Shown: in pieces, positions 61,360 to 64,000 of the stretch
Numbering within the stretch: position 1 is the first letter of the stretch
Layout of the letters: each line of letters starts with the position of its first letter
NCBI GenBank assembly: GCA_959347315.1
Contig: OY365817.1
Location: forward strand, 126,501-190,500
DNA length: 64,000 nucleotides
Source of the DNA: Bimastos eiseni
Lineage: Eukaryota > Annelida > Clitellata > Crassiclitellata > Lumbricidae
Direction: 5' to 3'
Position numbers and translations under genes: made by a program
The notes under the pieces: generated by a model
The model's database searches: none
The model's input: the letters and a program-made list of their open reading frames with translations, nothing else
Told to the model about the DNA's origin: nothing

Positions 61360-63494
61360 CTCTCAAAGTAAACACTGGACTAACTTATTCAAAGCCTTGT
61401 GAAAGTACGCAATACAAAATCGATCAAAACTCTGAAACTAAATGAGCAAATGAAAATATTTATGCAAAATATTGATGGCAGTAGATCCACACGGATGCTG
61501 GATGAAAATTATGGGGTTTAGAGCAAGTCGCATTTTCAAGGAAAACACTGGACTAACTTATTCAAAGCCTTGTGAAAGTACGCAATACAAAATCGATCAA
61601 AACTCTGAAACTAAATGAGCAAATGAAAATATTTTTGCAGAATTGTGATGGCAGTAGGTCCACACAGATGCTGGATGAAAATTATGGGGTTTAGAGCAAG
61701 TTCCATTTTCAAGAAAAACACTGGACTAACTTATTCAAAGCCTTGTGAAAGTACGCAATACAAAATCGATCAAAACTCTGAAACTAAATGAGCAAATGAA
61801 AATATTTTTGCAGAATTGGGATGGCAGTAGGTCCACAAAGATGCTGGATGAAAATTATGGGGTTTAGAGCAAGTCGCATTTTCAAGGAAAACACTGGACT
61901 AACTTATTCAAAGCCTTGTGAAAGTACGCAATACAAAATCGATCAAAACTCTGAAACTAAATGAGCAAATGAAAATATTTTTGCAGAATTGTGATGGCAG
62001 TAGGTCCACACAGATGCTGGATGAAAATTATGGGGTTTAGAGCAAGTTCCATTTTCAAGAAAAACACTGGACTAACTTATTCAAAGCCTTGTGAAAGTAC
62101 GCAATACAAAATCGATCAAAACTCTGAAACTAAATGAGCAAATGAAAATATTTTTGCAGAATTGGGATGGCAGTAGGTCCACAAAGATGCTGGATGAAAA
62201 TTATGGGGTTTAGAGCAAGTCGCATTTTCAAGAAAAACACTGGACTAGCTTATTCAAAGACTTGTGAAAGTACGCAATACAAAATCGATCAAAACTCTGA
62301 AACTAAATGAGCAAATGAAAATATTTATGCAAAATATTGATGGCAGTAGATCCACACGGATGCTGGATGAAAATTATGGGGTTTAGAGCAAGTCGCACTC
62401 TCAAGGAAAACACTGGACTAACTTATTCAAAGCCTTGTGAAAGTACGCAATACAAAATCGATCAAAACTCCGAAACTAAATGAGCAAATGAAAATATTAA
62501 TGCAAAATCTTGATGGCAGTAGATCCACACGGATGCTGGATGAAAATTATGGAGTTTAGAGCAAGTCGCATTCGCAAAGAAAACACTGGACTAACTTATT
62601 CAAAGCCTTGTGAAAGTACGTAATACAAAATCGATCAAAACTCTGAAACTAAATGAGCAAATGAAAATATTTTTGCAGAATTGGGATGGCAGTAGGTCCA
62701 CAAAGATGCTGGATGAAAATTATGGGGTTTAGAGCAAGTCGCATTTTCAAGAAAAACACTGGACTAGCTCATTCAAAGCCTTGTGAAAGTACGCAATACA
62801 AAATCGATCAAAACTCTGAAACTAAATGAGCAAATGAAAATATTTTTGCAGAATTGGGATGGCAGTAGGTCCACAAAGATGCTGGATGAAAATTATGGGG
62901 TTTAGAGCAAGTCGCATTTTCAAGAAAAACACTGGACTAGCTTATTCAAAGCCTTGTGAAAGTACGCAATACAAAATCGATCAAAACTCTGAAACTAAAT
63001 GAGCAAATGAAAATATTTTTGCAGATTTGTGATGGCAATAGATCCACACGGATGCTGGATGAAAATTATGGGGTTTAGAGCAAGTCGCATTCTCAAGGAA
63101 AACACTGGACTAACTTATTCAAAGCCTTGTGAAAGTACGTAATACAAAATCGATCAAAACTCTGAAACTAAATGAGCAAATGAAAATATTTATGCAAAAT
63201 ATTGATGGCAGTAGATCCACACGGATGCTGGATGAAAATTATGGGGTTTAGAGCAAGTCGCATTTTCAAGAAAAACACTGGACTAACTTATTCAAAGCCT
63301 TGTGAAAGCACGCAATACAAAATCGATCAAAACTCTGAAACTAAATGAGCAAATGAAAATATTTTTGCAGAATTGTGATGGCAGTAGGTCCACACAGATT
63401 CTGGATGAAATATATGGGGTTTAGAGCAAGTCGCATTTTCAAGAAAAACACTGGACTAACTTATTCAAAGCCTTGTGAAAGTTCGTAATACAAA

Positions 63495-63500
63495 ATGGAT
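63495..63500. other. Lost ATCGAT site in one monomer
   Basis: The ATCGAT palindrome present once in almost every monomer reads ATGGAT here, in a monomer that also has the private GTTCGTAAT instead of GTACGTAAT. It is the only loss of this site that I noticed. Confidence 0.8.
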
Positions 63501-63941
63501 CAAAACTCTGAAACTAAATGAGCAAATGAAAATATTTTTGCAGATTTGTGATGGCAATAGATCCACACGGATGCTGGATGAAAATTATGGGGTTTAGAGC
63601 AAGTCGCATTCTCAAGGAAAACACTGGACTAACTTATTCAAAGCCTTGTGAAAGTACGCAATACAAAATCGATCAAAACTCTGAAACTAAATGAGCAAAT
63701 GAAAATATTTATGCAAAATATTGATGGCAGTAGGTCCACAAAGATGCTGGATGAAAATTATGGGGTTTAGAGCAAGTCGCATTCTCAAGGAAAACACTGG
63801 ACTAACTTATTCAAAGCCTTGTGAAAGTACGCAATACAAAATCGATCAAAACTCTAAAACTAAATGAGCAAATGAAACTATTTTTGCAGAATTGGGATGG
63901 CAGTAGGTCCACAAAGATGCTGGATGAAAATTATGGGGTTT

Positions 63942-64000
63942 AGAGCAAGTCGCATTTTGAAGAAAAACACTGGACTAGCTTATTCAAAGCCTTGTGAAAG
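63942..64000 (+). repeat. Partial monomer cut by window end (59 bp)
   Basis: First 59 bp of the 371st monomer, with the CATTTTGAAG and CTAGCTTATT variants. The array clearly continues beyond the window. Confidence 0.95.

Larger units (their letters stand above)
1..64000. repeat. 173-bp satellite DNA array, about 370 monomers, head to tail
   Basis: The AGAGCAAGTC motif recurs every 173 bp from base 1 to 63,942, always in the same orientation. Summing 356 monomers of 173 bp, nine of 166, four of 172 and one of 171 gives exactly 63,941 bp, so there is no room for a transposon, gene or inverted segment. The first monomer has 62 G+C of 173 bases; the strand shown is purine-rich (68 A and 35 G against 43 T and 27 C). 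Stops occur in every frame of the standard monomer, and 173 is not a multiple of three, so the array cannot encode a long repeat protein. Unit size, A+T richness and higher-order structure fit eukaryotic centromeric or heterochromatic satellite DNA. Family and species are not recognised. Confidence 0.98.
52808..64000. repeat. Rightmost satellite domain, 33-monomer repeat and fragments
   Basis: The main feature is a 5,707-bp offset (33 monomers minus 2 bp) linking markers GTAGGTTCACACAG (54,391 and 60,098), GCAACACAAAATCG (54,664 and 60,371) and ATTATTGCAG (55,232 and 60,939). A block near 52.98-53.73 kb resembles 41.2-42.0 and 46.2-47.0 kb of the right HOR. From about 61.9 kb to the end I see ordinary monomers in no clear long register. 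Confidence 0.75.

Noticed and set aside
1..64000. CRISPR array
   Set aside because: The repeated unit is the whole 173 bp with no unique spacers, and all sequence between conserved parts is itself repeated. There are no cas genes.
1..64000. Transposon, SINE or LTR insertion inside the array
   Set aside because: Length arithmetic leaves no extra bases, and no target-site duplication, poly-A tail or terminal repeat was seen.
1..64000. tRNA, rRNA or other structured RNA genes
   Set aside because: No cloverleaf, rRNA core or other recognisable conserved RNA was seen. The B-box-like 9-mer alone is not enough for a tRNA-derived call.
1..64000. A hidden novel gene system or defence locus
   Set aside because: Every base falls within the satellite monomer pattern, so no stretch remains unexplained that could encode one.

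Overview
The whole 64-kb window is one uninterrupted, head-to-tail satellite DNA array. I find no gene, RNA gene, transposon, CRISPR array or non-satellite base in it. The unit is a 173-bp monomer (about 36% G+C in the first copy), counted here from the conserved AGAGCAAGTC motif, which begins at base 1. The length arithmetic closes exactly: 356 monomers of 173 bp, nine of 166 bp, four of 172 bp and one of 171 bp make 63,941 bp, and a 59-bp piece of a 371st monomer fills the rest. No inversion, insertion or foreign sequence interrupts the array. A near-nucleosome-sized, A+T-rich tandem array with higher-order repeats (HORs) points to a eukaryotic chromosome, probably centromeric, pericentromeric or another heterochromatic block. 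I do not recognise the satellite family and cannot name the species.

Monomers differ by a small set of linked substitutions, mainly at monomer positions 116-128 and 135-147. The main classes are: T-run plus AATTGGG plus CACAAAG; TTTGCAGATTTGTG plus AGATCCACACGG; TTTATGCAAAATATTG plus AGATCCACACGG; and AATTGTG plus CACACAGATTCTGG plus ATATATGG. The order of these classes repeats over kilobases, which shows the HORs.

Layout: (1) 1-26,231, a left domain with a 21-monomer HOR of 3,626 bp and 14-, 20-, 3- and 18-monomer variants, marked by a 166-bp deletion monomer seen nowhere else. It holds a 7.8-kb block repeated 12,947 bp away and local 3- and 5-monomer tandem duplications. (2) 26,232-31,910, a transition with only short-range duplicate segments. 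(3) 31,911-47,277, a right domain with a 28/29-monomer HOR (4,844 and 5,016-5,017 bp) in three copies. (4) 47,278-52,807, a short linker followed by nested 9-monomer (1,557 bp) and 7-monomer (1,211 bp) duplications. (5) 52,808-64,000, a 33-monomer (5,707 bp) repeat with inner 3- and 7-monomer duplications.

There are no genes to work together. The interest lies in array evolution: unequal-exchange junctions can be mapped to intervals of a few hundred bases, the two HOR domains carry separate diagnostic variants, and a changing inverted repeat occupies the most variable part of the monomer. Identity statements come from reading and comparing marker variants by eye, not from a computed alignment, so isolated single-base differences inside blocks may have been missed.
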